64,000 bases of DNA from Escherichia coli (lineage in GTDB: Bacteria; Pseudomonadota; Gammaproteobacteria; Enterobacterales; Enterobacteriaceae): the NCBI GenBank assembly GCA_021307345.1, contig CP089930.1:806001-870000 (forward strand), in the 5' to 3' direction. A program made the position numbers and the translations under genes. A model generated the notes under the pieces. The model searched no databases. It was not told the DNA's origin and saw only the letters and a program-made list of their open reading frames with translations. Below, one piece after another: positions 11,381-21,077 of this stretch. Positions within the stretch are counted from its first letter, which is position 1. Every line of letters begins with the position of its first letter.

Positions 11381-11455
11381 CAATTGCATGAATGTAATTA
11401 AATTTTTATTTTCAATAAGTTAGCTTAAAATCCTTAATTTAATCCGCAAATATGC

Positions 11456-11513
11456 GTTTCAGTTAACGTTTCAGGCAATGTTTCACTGCGTTTCATTGCA
11501 ACAATTATGAAAC
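11456..11513. promoter_or_regulatory. Putative PrpR upstream activating sites
   Basis: GTTTCA occurs four times in direct orientation at 11456, 11468, 11480 and 11490 (steps 12, 12 and 10 bp) and once inverted (TGAAAC) at 11508. The cluster is 75-150 bp upstream of the sigma-54 promoter, as expected for enhancer sites of an AAA+ activator. Near-helical spacing suggests several PrpR protomers bind one DNA face. Assignment to PrpR is inference. Confidence 0.65.
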
Positions 11514-11556
11514 AAGACTAAACCCAATATTCGGTTTCTTAATTCTTTAGGGTGCT

Positions 11557-13143
11557 ATGGCACATCCACCACGGCTGAACGACGACAAACCCGTTTTTTG
11601 GACGGTATCAGTGACGCGCTTGTTCGAACTGTTTCGCGATATCAGCCTTGAGTTTGATCACCTGGCGAACATTACGCCTATCCAGCTTGGCTTTGAAAAA
11701 GCGGTGACCTACATCCGCAAGAAACTGGCCAGCGAACGCTGCGACGCTATCATCGCCGCTGGCTCTAACGGCGCGTATCTGAAGAGCCGCCTGTCGGTGC
11801 CGGTGATTCTGATCAAACCCAGCGGATTCGATGTGTTACAGGCACTGGCAAAAGCCGGAAAACTCACCTCTTCTATCGGCGTTGTCACCTATCAGGAAAC
11901 CATTCCGGCGCTGGTCGCGTTTCAAAAAACCTTTAATTTGCGCCTTGATCAACGTAGCTACATCACCGAAGAAGACGCACGCGGGCAGATTAACGAGCTA
12001 AAAGCTAACGGCACCGAAGCCGTGGTCGGTGCCGGGCTGATTACCGATCTGGCAGAAGAAGCCGGAATGACCGGAATTTTTATCTATTCCGCTGCCACCG
12101 TGCGCCAGGCGTTCAGCGATGCGCTGGATATGACGCGCATGTCTCTCCGGCATAACGCCCAGGATACTACCCGCAACGCCCTGCGTACTCGTTACGTTCT
12201 GAGCGATATGCTTGGTCAATCACCACAGATGGAACAAGTGCGGCAAACCATTTTGCTCTATGCCCGCTCCAGTGCGGCGGTGTTGATTGAGGGAGAAACG
12301 GGAACCGGTAAAGAGCTGGCGGCTCAGGCGATTCATCGGGAATACTTTGCCCGCTACGATGCGCGACAGGGCAAAAAGTCGCATCCGTTTGTTGCCGTCA
12401 ACTGCGGGGCGATTGCTGAATCATTGCTGGAAGCGGAGCTGTTTGGCTATGAAGAAGGGGCGTTTACCGGCTCACGACGCGGAGGCCGCGCCGGGCTGTT
12501 TGAAATCGCCCACGGCGGCACGCTGTTTCTTGATGAGATTGGCGAAATGCCGCTTCCTTTGCAGACTCGCCTGCTGCGGGTTCTGGAAGAAAAAGAGGTC
12601 ACTCGCGTCGGCGGACATCAACCGATTCCGGTGGATGTGCGGGTCATCAGCGCCACCCACTGCAATCTGGAAGAGGATATGCAGCAAGGACATTTTCGCC
12701 GTGATCTGTTTTATCGACTGAGTATTCTGCGTCTGCAATTGCCACCATTGCGCGAGCGAGATGCGGATATTCTGTCGCTGGCGGAAAGCTTTTTGAAAGC
12801 GTCTCTGGCGGCGCTCTCCGCCCCGTTTTCTGTTGCATTACGCGAGGGGTTAAATACCTGCCAGGTGGTTTTATTGCACTATGAGTGGCCGGGAAATATT
12901 CGTGAACTACGCAATATGATGGAGCGACTGGCGCTATTTTTAAGTGTGGAACCGACGCCGGATTTAACACCGCAGTTTTTGCAACAGCTACTGCCGGAAT
13001 TAGTCCACGAGTCGGCGAAAATTACCGCCTCCCCTTTGCTGACACCCCAACAGGCACTGGATAAATTTAATGGTGATAAAACAGCAGCGGCGAATTATTT
13101 AGGCGTCAGCCGGACGACGTTCTGGCGGCGGCTGAAAAATTAA
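11557..13143 (+). CDS. prpR: PrpR, sigma-54-dependent activator of propionate catabolism
   Basis: 528-residue enhancer-binding protein. A PrpR_N sensor domain (about residues 15-190, thought to bind 2-methylcitrate) is followed by an AAA+ domain with Walker A GETGTGKE at 246-253 and the sigma-54 contact loop [10 protein letters not shown], then a C-terminal Fis-type helix-turn-helix ([18 protein letters not shown]). Divergent from prpBCDE and sharing its control region. Confidence 0.98.
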   Translation: MAHPPRLNDDKPVFWTVSVTRLFELFRDISLEFDHLANITPIQLGFEKAVTYIRKKLASERCDAIIAAGSNGAYLKSRLSVPVILIKPSGFDVLQALAKAGKLTSSIGVVTYQETIPALVAFQKTFNLRLDQRSYITEEDARGQINELKANGTEAVVGAGLITDLAEEAGMTGIFIYSAATVRQAFSDALDMTRMSLRHNAQDTTRNALRTRYVLSDMLGQSPQMEQVRQTILLYARSSAAVLIEGETGTGKELAAQAIHREYFARYDARQGKKSHPFVAVNCGAIAESLLEAELFGYEEGAFTGSRRGGRAGLFEIAHGGTLFLDEIGEMPLPLQTRLLRVLEEKEVTRVGGHQPIPVDVRVISATHCNLEEDMQQGHFRRDLFYRLSILRLQLPPLRERDADILSLAESFLKASLAALSAPFSVALREGLNTCQVVLLHYEWPGNIRELRNMMERLALFLSVEPTPDLTPQFLQQLLPELVHESAKITASPLLTPQQALDKFNGDKTAAANYLGVSRTTFWRRLKN

Positions 13144-13144
13144 A

Positions 13145-13182
13145 TTGCCGGATGCGGCGTGAACGCCTTATCCGGCCTACAA
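13145..13182. repeat. REP element after prpR
   Basis: Palindromic REP unit (GCCGGATGCGGCGTGAACGC with its inverted partner) directly after the prpR stop codon, between the convergent prpR and yahO. Confidence 0.88.
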
Positions 13183-13253
13183 AACCATGAATTTCAATAT
13201 ATTACGCTCACCGATAGACGTGCGCATCGGGCATATTTACAGGGGCTTCAGAA

Positions 13254-13529
13254 TTACTTCTTCTTATAGATATTTGCCGTACCGTGGATCTTATTGTCAG
13301 TCTGACCGGAGGTCAGTACCAACACATCAGCACCTTTTTCATCCGCTTTTTTGATCAAATCTTCTTTTGCATCTGCAGTCGACATTTCATTACTTGTTGA
13401 AATATCACCTATTTTTTCATATTGCGATTCAACCTTTTCAAATTCCGCTTTGGTCATCAATTCAGCAGCATAGACGTTTGTAACAACAAAAGCTAACGCA
13501 CCAACTAAGAGCTTAGTTCCAGTTTTCAT
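13254..13529 (-). CDS. yahO: YahO, small periplasmic YdgH/BhsA/McbA-type protein
   Basis: 91-residue protein starting [21 protein letters not shown], a clear signal peptide cleaved after AYA/VYA. The mature part ([18 protein letters not shown]...) is the DUF1471 YdgH/BhsA/McbA fold found in many stress-induced periplasmic proteins. I chose the ATG at 13529 instead of the longer ORF to 13583 because it places the signal peptide at the N-terminus. The molecular role is unknown. The bases just upstream are homologous to 17770 onward, marking the edge of a duplicated segment. Confidence 0.92.
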   Translation of the reverse strand: MKTGTKLLVGALAFVVTNVYAAELMTKAEFEKVESQYEKIGDISTSNEMSTADAKEDLIKKADEKGADVLVLTSGQTDNKIHGTANIYKKK

Positions 13530-13549
13530 AAGTGAACTCCATAATGTGT

Positions 13550-14096
13550 GATTGGCTAATGCCCTGAAGCTAACAGTCATCATCAGGGTTGATTAATAAG
13601 TAGTTCAGCGGTTAGGAAAAATCTATAGGAAAAGAGAATATATTTGTATTGTTCTTAATGCGAACCACTCTTGTCCAACTGGTTAATAACTTTCACTGCA
13701 AGTATCGCTGGTGTTATTTGAATTATTTTTCATAAAAATCTCATATTTTCACCCTGCCAGAGATTCAATATAAAACTTACATTATCCACATTATTTTTCT
13801 GAACAAGAAAAAACCAACCATCTATTGGATTGATTTTTATAAGCATTGTTTATTTTATTCCTTATTAACCTTAAGACGATTTACTATTATTTTTAATGAT
13901 AATAGTAAAAAACTTCACTCACACCATTTACAAACCACTAAAACCTATCAATACAATGAACAACTAACAATTTAATAAATTTATTGTATCTAATATTACA
14001 GATATTCTTATTTGGCAACTTGCATGCTTACACCCAACAAGTCTTCAGGAAGAAAATCAGTGCAATAAAACACATCTCGCTATTTATATTTTAAGG
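13550..14096. other. AT-rich upstream region of autotransporter copy 1 (duplicated)
   Basis: About 540 bp without a gene. It is very AT-rich and is repeated in diverged form at about 17770-18324, sharing for example CATCATCAGGGTTGATTAAT and AGTTCAGCGGTTAGGAAAAA. It should contain the promoters of yahO and of the autotransporter gene; I cannot place a convincing -35/-10 pair. Such AT-rich leaders are typical targets of H-NS silencing (inference). Confidence 0.7.
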
Positions 14097-16739
14097 ATGA
14101 AAGTGAGTGATATGAGTGATATGAAGTTAACAAAACATGCTTTATCAACCCTGGCTATAGCCATTTCAACAATACTATACACACCAGTATCTCTGGCCGT
14201 TGACCCTCCCTCAAATCTAAATAGTAGAGTTGTCGTCAATAATAATGAAGAATTGAAACTCATTGCTTCAGAGGGTTACAATCCCAAATGGAAGCAATTT
14301 GGTTTTTTGATGGTGGGCGAAAACTCTAATGGCTCCGTTATCCTTGATAATATGTTAATTATTACCAGATACTCTACCATAGGTAGAAATTCTGAAGGTT
14401 CCATCACTTTATTAAACCATACCGACTGGCAGTTTAATCTCACTGCACCCAGGATGGAGCTGGGGACATATGATGGTTCCGGCACCGTATATGTGTTAGA
14501 AGGCAGTAAGATAAGTGGCCTGCAAGACCTAAAAATTGGTGATTATTATGGTGATGCCAAAGGATTGATGTTTATTGATGGGGAAAACTCGTCAGTTACC
14601 TCTAACATTACTACTGTTGGCAATCAGGGAACCGGCAATTTACGTATTACTAATGGCGGTACATTCACTTCCTTAGCTCAACTAAATATAGGCTATGCTT
14701 CTCCAGTCAATGGTATATCAGAAAATCTTAATAGTTATGGAAATATCCTGGTTGACGGTAAAAATTCAACATTGAATGCTGAATATATTTATCTTGGCGG
14801 ATTTAGCCCTGATGTTCCGGTTACGACTACCGGTATCCTTACCGTTAATAACGGTGCAACAATCAATGCCAATTCGTTTATCTGGGTTACTCTCGCCCCT
14901 GGCGCCACAGGCATTTTAAATATTGGTGGTGCGCAAGGTGAGGCTGAACAGCCTGCAGGTTCGATTAATACGCCATTTATTCATTTAGGCACAGCGGATG
15001 CCTCTTCCTCTTCGGTAGTAAACTTTAATCACACCAACGCTGATTTTGTCCTGGCCTCCGCTATTGAGGGGAACGGCCAGGTTAACCAGGTCGGCTCCGG
15101 GACAACCACATTATCCGGCTCGAATAACTATGCCGGTAATACCTATATAACCAAAGGCAGCCTACGCGCAGGTAAAGAAAATACCTTCAGCCCCAACTCC
15201 GATTATATTGTCGACAACGATGGGCATCTCGATTTAAACAGTTATTCGCAGGCGTTAAAAACGCTGACGCTGGCTGGAACAACAACGTTGTCTTCGTATG
15301 AACAGGGTCACGAGTTCACGCCGACCACACTGACCATTAACGGCAACTACACCGCCAATGATGGCCTGTTAGTCATGCATACTGTATTAGGCGATGATAA
15401 TTCCGTAACGGATAAACTCATCGTAAAAGGTGATACTTCCGGTAGTACCCGCATTATGGTCAACAATGCGGGCGGTCTGGGCGCGAATACTCTGGAAGGG
15501 ATAAAAATTGTAGAGGTTGACGGCCTGTCAGAGGGCGTTTTCAGTAAAGAAGGTCGCATTGTTGCCGGTCCCTATGACTACAACGTGGTAAAAAGCGACA
15601 ATCAGAACTGGTTTTTAACCAGTGAAATTCCCGCAGGACCGTATACTCCACCGGAACTGCCCGTCATCCCGGAACCAGATCCTGAGCCTCCTGTAACACC
15701 AGAACCGCCTGTGACACCGGAGCCGCCTGTTACGCCATCTGTCCCACAACCAGAACGAAAACATCTGTATCGCCCGGAAATTGGTAGCTATCTTGCCAAT
15801 ATTCAGGCGGCAAATACGCTGTTTAATACCCGACTGCATGACCGTCTGGGGGAAACACAATATACCGACCTGCTGACCGGTGAGCAGAAAGTGACCAGCT
15901 TGTGGATGCGTAACATTGGTGGACACAATCGTTTTAAAGATCGCTCGGATGAACTGAGCACTCAGAGCAACCGTTATGTTCTGCAACTTGGCGGCGATCT
16001 TGCACAATGGAGCAGTAACGCACTCGATCGCTGGCATCTCGGCCTGATGGCTGGCTATGCCAACAGCAAGAGTCACACGCATTCCAGCCTGACCGGGTAC
16101 AGCTCTCGTGGGCAAATCGACGGCTACAGTGTGGGGGTGTATGGCACCTGGTACGCTAACGAAGCAGATAAAACAGGGACTTATGTTGATAGCTGGTTGC
16201 TCTATAACTGGTTTGATAACACCGTCTCCGGCGAGTATCTGCCCAGTGAAAAATATCACTCTGACGGTATCACCGCCGCCATTGAAGCGGGTTATACCTT
16301 CCGTCTTGGTGAAAGCGCAGATGCCCGCACCAGCTACTGGTTGCAGCCTAAAATGCAACTGACGTGGATGGATGTGAAGGCAGACAATCATACTGAAGAC
16401 AATGGCACTCTGGTTGAGGACAGCACCGAAGGTAACCTGCAAACGCGTCTGGGGGTGAAAGCGTACCTGCAGGGTCATAATGCTATTGATGATCATAAAG
16501 CGCGTTCCTTCCAGCCTTTCGTGGAAGCCAACTGGATTTATAACTCCCGCAATTACAGCGTGAAGATGGATGGCATCAGCGATGAAATCATCGGCACGCG
16601 TAACATCGGCGAGCTAAAAGTTGGGGTGGAAGGTCAGCTTAATCCACGTCTGCAACTGTGGGGCAACGTCGCCCAGCAGTTGGGGGACAACGGTTACAGC
16701 GATACCCAGGGAATGCTGGGCATGAAATATCTCTTTTAA
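14097..16739 (+). CDS. Autotransporter (type Va secretion), tandem copy 1
   Basis: 880-residue autotransporter. A signal peptide (hydrophobic STLAIAISTILYTPVSLAV, residues 17-35) precedes a Gly/Asn/Ser-rich beta-helix-type passenger (about 36-510) with repeated 'VNNGATINANS'- and 'GNYTANDGLLVMHT'-like motifs. A proline linker (repeated PEPPVTP) follows, then a C-terminal beta-barrel of about 280 residues ending MLGMKYLF. Surface adhesion or biofilm function is likely but unproven. The ATG at 14097 abuts the AAGG Shine-Dalgarno, so translation may really start at GTG 14103 or ATG 14112. Paralogue of the gene at 18325: the 3' two-thirds are almost identical, the first third is diverged. Confidence 0.93.
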   Translation: MKVSDMSDMKLTKHALSTLAIAISTILYTPVSLAVDPPSNLNSRVVVNNNEELKLIASEGYNPKWKQFGFLMVGENSNGSVILDNMLIITRYSTIGRNSEGSITLLNHTDWQFNLTAPRMELGTYDGSGTVYVLEGSKISGLQDLKIGDYYGDAKGLMFIDGENSSVTSNITTVGNQGTGNLRITNGGTFTSLAQLNIGYASPVNGISENLNSYGNILVDGKNSTLNAEYIYLGGFSPDVPVTTTGILTVNNGATINANSFIWVTLAPGATGILNIGGAQGEAEQPAGSINTPFIHLGTADASSSSVVNFNHTNADFVLASAIEGNGQVNQVGSGTTTLSGSNNYAGNTYITKGSLRAGKENTFSPNSDYIVDNDGHLDLNSYSQALKTLTLAGTTTLSSYEQGHEFTPTTLTINGNYTANDGLLVMHTVLGDDNSVTDKLIVKGDTSGSTRIMVNNAGGLGANTLEGIKIVEVDGLSEGVFSKEGRIVAGPYDYNVVKSDNQNWFLTSEIPAGPYTPPELPVIPEPDPEPPVTPEPPVTPEPPVTPSVPQPERKHLYRPEIGSYLANIQAANTLFNTRLHDRLGETQYTDLLTGEQKVTSLWMRNIGGHNRFKDRSDELSTQSNRYVLQLGGDLAQWSSNALDRWHLGLMAGYANSKSHTHSSLTGYSSRGQIDGYSVGVYGTWYANEADKTGTYVDSWLLYNWFDNTVSGEYLPSEKYHSDGITAAIEAGYTFRLGESADARTSYWLQPKMQLTWMDVKADNHTEDNGTLVEDSTEGNLQTRLGVKAYLQGHNAIDDHKARSFQPFVEANWIYNSRNYSVKMDGISDEIIGTRNIGELKVGVEGQLNPRLQLWGNVAQQLGDNGYSDTQGMLGMKYLF

Positions 16740-16748
16740 TGCCACTTT

Positions 16749-16780
16749 GCCGCCCGTCACGTGCGGGTGGCACTCTTTTT
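16749..16780 (+). terminator. Intrinsic terminator of autotransporter copy 1
   Basis: Inverted repeat GCCGCCCGTCAC / GTGCGGGTGGC followed by ACTCTTTTT. The same terminator with a slightly different stem follows copy 2. Confidence 0.8.
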
Positions 16781-16865
16781 AGATCAACGTTCTTTGTGAT
16801 CGCGCTCGCAGGTGATGCTGCCAACTTACTGATTTAGTGTATGATGGTGTTTTTGAGGTGCTCCA

Positions 16866-17141
16866 GTGGCTTCTGTTTCTATCAGCTGTCCCTCCTGTTC
16901 AGCTACTGACGGGGTGGTGCGTAACGGCAAAAGCACCGCCGGACATCAGCGCTATCTCTGCTCTCACTGCCGTAAAACATGGCAACTGCAGTTCACTTAC
17001 ACCGCTTCTCAACCCGGTACGCACCAGAAAATCATTGATATGGCCATGAATGGCGTTGGATGCCGGGCAACTGCCCGCATTATGGGCGTTGGCCTCAACA
17101 CGATTTTACGTCACTTAAAAAACTCAGGCCGCAGTCGGTAA
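16866..17141 (+). CDS. insA: IS1 InsA regulator/first transposase frame
   Basis: 91-residue InsA, with zinc-finger cysteines ([13 protein letters not shown] ... CSHCRKTW) followed by a helix-turn-helix ([20 protein letters not shown]). InsA alone represses IS1 transcription. A run of adenines near 17113 (CACTTAAAAAACTC) is the known -1 frameshift site that yields the InsAB' transposase. Confidence 0.97.
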
Positions 17142-17563
17142 CCTCGCGCATACAGCCGGGCAGTGACGTCATCGTCTGCGCGGAAATGGACGAACAGTGG
17201 GGCTATGTCGGGGCTAAATCGCGCCAGCGCTGGCTGTTTTACGCGTATGACAGGCTCCGGAAGACGGTTGTTGCGCACGTATTCGGTGAACGCACTATGG
17301 CGACGCTGGGGCGTCTTATGAGCCTGCTGTCACCCTTTGACGTGGTGATATGGATGACGGATGGCTGGCCGCTGTATGAATCCCGCCTGAAGGGAAAGCT
17401 GCACGTAATCAGCAAGCGATATACGCAGCGAATTGAGCGGCATAACCTGAATCTGAGGCAGCACCTGGCACGGCTGGGACGGAAGTCGCTGTCGTTTTCA
17501 AAATCGGTGGAGCTGCATGACAAAGTCATCGGGCATTATCTGAACATAAAACACTATCAATAA
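17060..17563 (+). CDS. insB: IS1 InsB transposase frame
   Basis: 167-residue InsB frame, expressed mainly as the InsAB' fusion by -1 frameshifting out of insA. It carries the DDE catalytic domain ([39 protein letters not shown]). No internal stops, so the transposase is predicted to be functional. Confidence 0.96.
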
Positions 17564-17634
17564 GTTAGAGTCATTACCGCGCTCGCATTCAGTCATTTTT
17601 ACTATAAATATGATGAAGTTAATTCAGCTTATTC

Positions 17635-17712
17635 ATGGGTGAAATGACTATGGCTCCCTTGCACGCCGTATATAACCCCTCCCGTTGTGCAAGTTATTTT
17701 TCATCTGTGTAA
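17635..17712 (+). pseudogene. yahN 5' remnant at the duplication junction
   Basis: The sequence after IS1 (17579 to about 17671) repeats the region preceding and including the start of yahN at 21010-21110. The frame reads MGEMTMAPLHAVY, equivalent to MDEITMDPLHAVY of YahN, then leaves homology and stops at 17712. It shows that the tandem duplication extended into the first codons of yahN. Confidence 0.85.
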
Positions 17713-18324
17713 CGGAAGTTAGTTGCATTCGTATATCCGACCTCTCTTACGGTACCGTCGTACCCGGCCATGATGTGTGATTAGGCCAATGCACTAAAGC
17801 TATCAATCATCATCAGGGTTGATTAATAATTAGTTCAGCGGTTAGGAAAAATCTACAAAAAAAGAGGATATATTTCTATTTTTCTCAAAAACAGCCACAT
17901 TTCTCCTGTTGTTGAATAATGCTCACGATAATTATCGCTGGTGTTCCTTAATTTAATTTTCATAAAAATCTCAAATTCCTGCCTCCGCTAAAATCCAATA
18001 TAAAATTCACATAAGCCATATTACTTTTCTGGACAAAAAACCACCACCCATCTATTAATGTGATTTCCATACCCTTTCGTTATTTCACTTACATAAACTT
18101 TAGGATTATTAGATGTATTTTTTCTAAACGACATAAAAAAACTGCATTAACTCCACTTACAAACCACTAAAACCAATCAATGTAATGAACAACTAACACT
18201 TTAATAAATTTATTACATCTAATATTACATATATTCTTATTTAGTAACTTGCATGTATGCGCCTTACAAGGCTTCAGGAAGAAAAACAGTGCAATAAAAA
18301 ACATCTCGCCATTTAAATTTAAGG
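17672..18324. other. Junction and AT-rich upstream region of autotransporter copy 2
   Basis: About 100 bp (17672-17769) are unique to this place and include a CTTGCAC/GTGCAAG inverted repeat (17666-17694) and the palindrome ACGGTACCGT. From about 17770 the sequence is a diverged copy of 13550-14096, the autotransporter leader. No gene is supported. Confidence 0.7.
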
Positions 18325-20958
18325 ATGAAAGTGAGTGATATGAAATCAGCAAAAAAAAGCTTATCGACACGGGCGATAGCAATTTCAACAGTATTATTTA
18401 CACCCGTATCCCTGGCCGTAACCCCACCCACAGATGCAAATAGCGTTGTTATCATTAATAATGGCGAAGAGGCAAAAGTTATTGCCTCCGAAGGTTACGA
18501 TCCTGGATGGAATCATTTTACTTCTTTGAATGTAGGCCAAAACTCTAATGGCTCACTACTCATTGATAATATTTCACTTATTACTGCTAATGCTACCGTA
18601 GGTAATAATTCTGAAGGTTCCCTCACTTTATCCAACCATACCAACTGGCAGTTTGATACCCCTACATCCAAATTGTTTTTGGGTACAAATGAAGGTTCCG
18701 GCACCGTATATGTGTTAGAAGGCAGTAAGATAAGTGGCCTGCAGGAACTAAGGGTTGGTGAATATTATGGTGATGCCAAGGGGTTGATGGTTATTGATGG
18801 GGAAAACTCATCAGTTTCCTCTAACATTACTCTTGTTGGCGATCAGGGAACCGGCAATTTACGTATAACTAATGGCGGCACACTCACTACCTCAGCTCAG
18901 GTAGCTATTGGATATGCTTATCCAGCCAATGATATATCAAAAAATCGTAATAGTTATGGCGAGGTTCTGGTTGACGGTAAAAATTCAACATTGAATGCTG
19001 AATATGTTTATCTTGGTGGATTCAGCCCAGATGTTGCTTTTAATACTACCGGTATCCTTACCGTTAATAACGGTGCAACAATCAATGCCAATTCGTTTAT
19101 CTGGGTTACTCTCGCCCCTGGCGCCACAGGCGTTTTAAATATTGGTGGTGCGCAAGGTGAGGCTGAACAGCCTGCAGGTTCGATTAATACGCCATTTATT
19201 CATTTGGGAGCCGCAGATGCTTCCTCCTCGTCGGTAGTAAACTTTAATCACTCCAGTGCCGATTTTGTTCTGGCCTCACCTATCCAGGGAAATGGTCAGG
19301 TTAACCAGGTAGGTTCCGGGACAACCACATTATCCGGCTCGAATAACTATGCCGGTAATACCTATATAACAAAAGGCAGCCTACGCGCAGGTAAAGAAAA
19401 TACCTTCAGCCCCAACTCCGATTATATTGTCGACAACGATGGGCATCTCGATTTAAACGGTTATTCGCAGGCGTTAAAAACGCTGACGCTGGCTGGAACA
19501 ACAACGTTGTCTTCGTATGAACAGGGTCACGAGTTCACGCCGACCACACTGACCATTAACGGCAACTACACCGCCAATGATGGCCTGTTAGTCATGCATA
19601 CTGTATTAGGCGATGATAATTCCGTAACGGATAAACTCATCGTAAAAGGTGATACTTCCGGTAGTACCCGCATTATGGTCAACAATGCGGGCGGTCTGGG
19701 CGCGAATACTCTGGAAGGGATAAAAATTGTAGAGGTTGATGGCCTGTCAGAGGGCGTTTTCAGTAAAGAAGGTCGCATTGTTGCCGGTCCCTATGACTAC
19801 AACGTGGTAAAAAGCGACAATCAGAACTGGTTTTTAACCAGTGAAATTCCCGCAGGACCGTATACTCCACCGGAACTGCCCGTCATCCCGGAACCAGATC
19901 CTGAGCCCCCTGTAACACCAGAACCGCCTGTGACACCGGAGCCGCCTGTTACGCCATCTGTCCCACAACCAGAACGAAAACATCTGTATCGCCCGGAAAT
20001 TGGTAGCTATCTTGCCAATATTCAGGCGGCAAATACGCTGTTTAATACCCGACTGCATGACCGTCTGGGGGAAACACAATATACCGACCTGATGACCGGT
20101 GAGCAGAAAGTGACCAGTCTGTGGTTACGTAACATTGGTGGACATAATCGTTTTAAAGATCGCTCGGATGAACTGAGCACTCAGAGCAACCGTTATGTTC
20201 TGCAACTTGGCGGCGATCTTGCGCAATGGAGCAGTAACGCACTCGATCGCTGGCATCTCGGCCTGATGGCTGGCTATGCCAACAGCAAGAGCCACACACA
20301 TTCCAGCCTGACCGGGTACAGCTCTCGTGGGCAAATCGACGGCTACAGTGTGGGGGTGTATGGCACCTGGTACGCTAACGAAGCAGATAAAACAGGAACT
20401 TATGTTGATAGCTGGTTGCTCTATAACTGGTTTGATAACACCGTCTCCGGCGAGTATCTGCCCAGTGAAAAATATCACTCTGACGGTATCACCGCCGCCA
20501 TTGAAGCGGGTTATACCTTCCGTCTTGGTGAAAGCGCAGATGCCCGCACCAGCTACTGGTTGCAGCCTAAAATGCAACTGACGTGGATGGATGTGAAGGC
20601 AGACAATCATACTGAAGACAATGGCACTCTGGTTGAGGACAGCACCGAAGGCAACCTGCAAACGCGTCTGGGGGTGAAAGCGTACCTGCAGGGTCACAAT
20701 GCTATTGATGATCATAAAGCGCGTTCCTTCCAGCCTTTCGTGGAAGCCAACTGGATTTATAACTCCCGCAATTACAGCGTGAAGATGGATGGCATCAGCG
20801 ATGAAATCATCGGCACGCGTAACATCGGCGAGCTAAAAGTTGGGGTGGAAGGTCAGCTTAATCCACGTCTGCAACTGTGGGGCAACGTCGCCCAGCAGTT
20901 GGGGGACAACGGTTACAGCGATACCCAGGGAATGCTGGGCATGAAATATCTCTTTTAA
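18325..20958 (+). CDS. Autotransporter (type Va secretion), tandem copy 2
   Basis: 877-residue paralogue of the protein at 14097. Same plan: signal peptide (STRAIAISTVLFTPVSLAV), beta-helix-type passenger, PEPPVTP linker, beta-barrel ending MLGMKYLF. The first ~245 residues differ at many positions from copy 1 (for example NGEEAKVIASEGYDPGWNHF against NNEELKLIASEGYNPKWKQF), a short second patch near residues 300-325 differs, and the remainder is almost identical. A pattern like this points to gene conversion or recombination between the copies. It ends in a good terminator and is followed by yahN. Confidence 0.93.
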   Translation: MKVSDMKSAKKSLSTRAIAISTVLFTPVSLAVTPPTDANSVVIINNGEEAKVIASEGYDPGWNHFTSLNVGQNSNGSLLIDNISLITANATVGNNSEGSLTLSNHTNWQFDTPTSKLFLGTNEGSGTVYVLEGSKISGLQELRVGEYYGDAKGLMVIDGENSSVSSNITLVGDQGTGNLRITNGGTLTTSAQVAIGYAYPANDISKNRNSYGEVLVDGKNSTLNAEYVYLGGFSPDVAFNTTGILTVNNGATINANSFIWVTLAPGATGVLNIGGAQGEAEQPAGSINTPFIHLGAADASSSSVVNFNHSSADFVLASPIQGNGQVNQVGSGTTTLSGSNNYAGNTYITKGSLRAGKENTFSPNSDYIVDNDGHLDLNGYSQALKTLTLAGTTTLSSYEQGHEFTPTTLTINGNYTANDGLLVMHTVLGDDNSVTDKLIVKGDTSGSTRIMVNNAGGLGANTLEGIKIVEVDGLSEGVFSKEGRIVAGPYDYNVVKSDNQNWFLTSEIPAGPYTPPELPVIPEPDPEPPVTPEPPVTPEPPVTPSVPQPERKHLYRPEIGSYLANIQAANTLFNTRLHDRLGETQYTDLMTGEQKVTSLWLRNIGGHNRFKDRSDELSTQSNRYVLQLGGDLAQWSSNALDRWHLGLMAGYANSKSHTHSSLTGYSSRGQIDGYSVGVYGTWYANEADKTGTYVDSWLLYNWFDNTVSGEYLPSEKYHSDGITAAIEAGYTFRLGESADARTSYWLQPKMQLTWMDVKADNHTEDNGTLVEDSTEGNLQTRLGVKAYLQGHNAIDDHKARSFQPFVEANWIYNSRNYSVKMDGISDEIIGTRNIGELKVGVEGQLNPRLQLWGNVAQQLGDNGYSDTQGMLGMKYLF

Positions 20959-20967
20959 TGCCACTTT

Positions 20968-21000
20968 GCCGCCCGTCACGATACGGGCGGCACTCTTTTT
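20968..21000 (+). terminator. Intrinsic terminator of autotransporter copy 2
   Basis: Perfect 9-bp stem GCCGCCCGT / ACGGGCGGC with a 6-nt loop, followed by ACTCTTTTT. Confidence 0.88.
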
Positions 21001-21077
21001 AGATCCACGGTCTTTGTGATCGCGCTCGCATTCAGTCATTTTTACTATAAATATGATGAAGTTAATTCAGCTTATTT

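Larger units (their letters stand above)
16811..17578 (+). mobile_element. IS1, complete 768-bp copy
   Basis: Begins GGTGATGCTGCCAACTTACT and ends AAGTTAGAGTCATTACC, the standard IS1 inverted ends, with exactly 768 bp between target duplications. Both insA and insB reading frames are intact, so the element looks potentially active. It is inserted just beyond the terminator of autotransporter copy 1. Confidence 0.98.
16802..17587. repeat. 9-bp target-site duplication flanking IS1
   Basis: GCGCTCGCA occurs at 16802-16810 and 17579-17587, immediately outside the IS1 ends. The same nonamer is uninterrupted downstream of autotransporter copy 2, which proves that IS1 transposed into this copy. Confidence 0.97.

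Noticed and set aside
15615-16496. Long minus-strand ORF (293 codons) opposite the autotransporter barrel
   Set aside because: It is a shadow of the barrel coding frame and repeats in copy 2 as two shorter pieces. No independent evidence.
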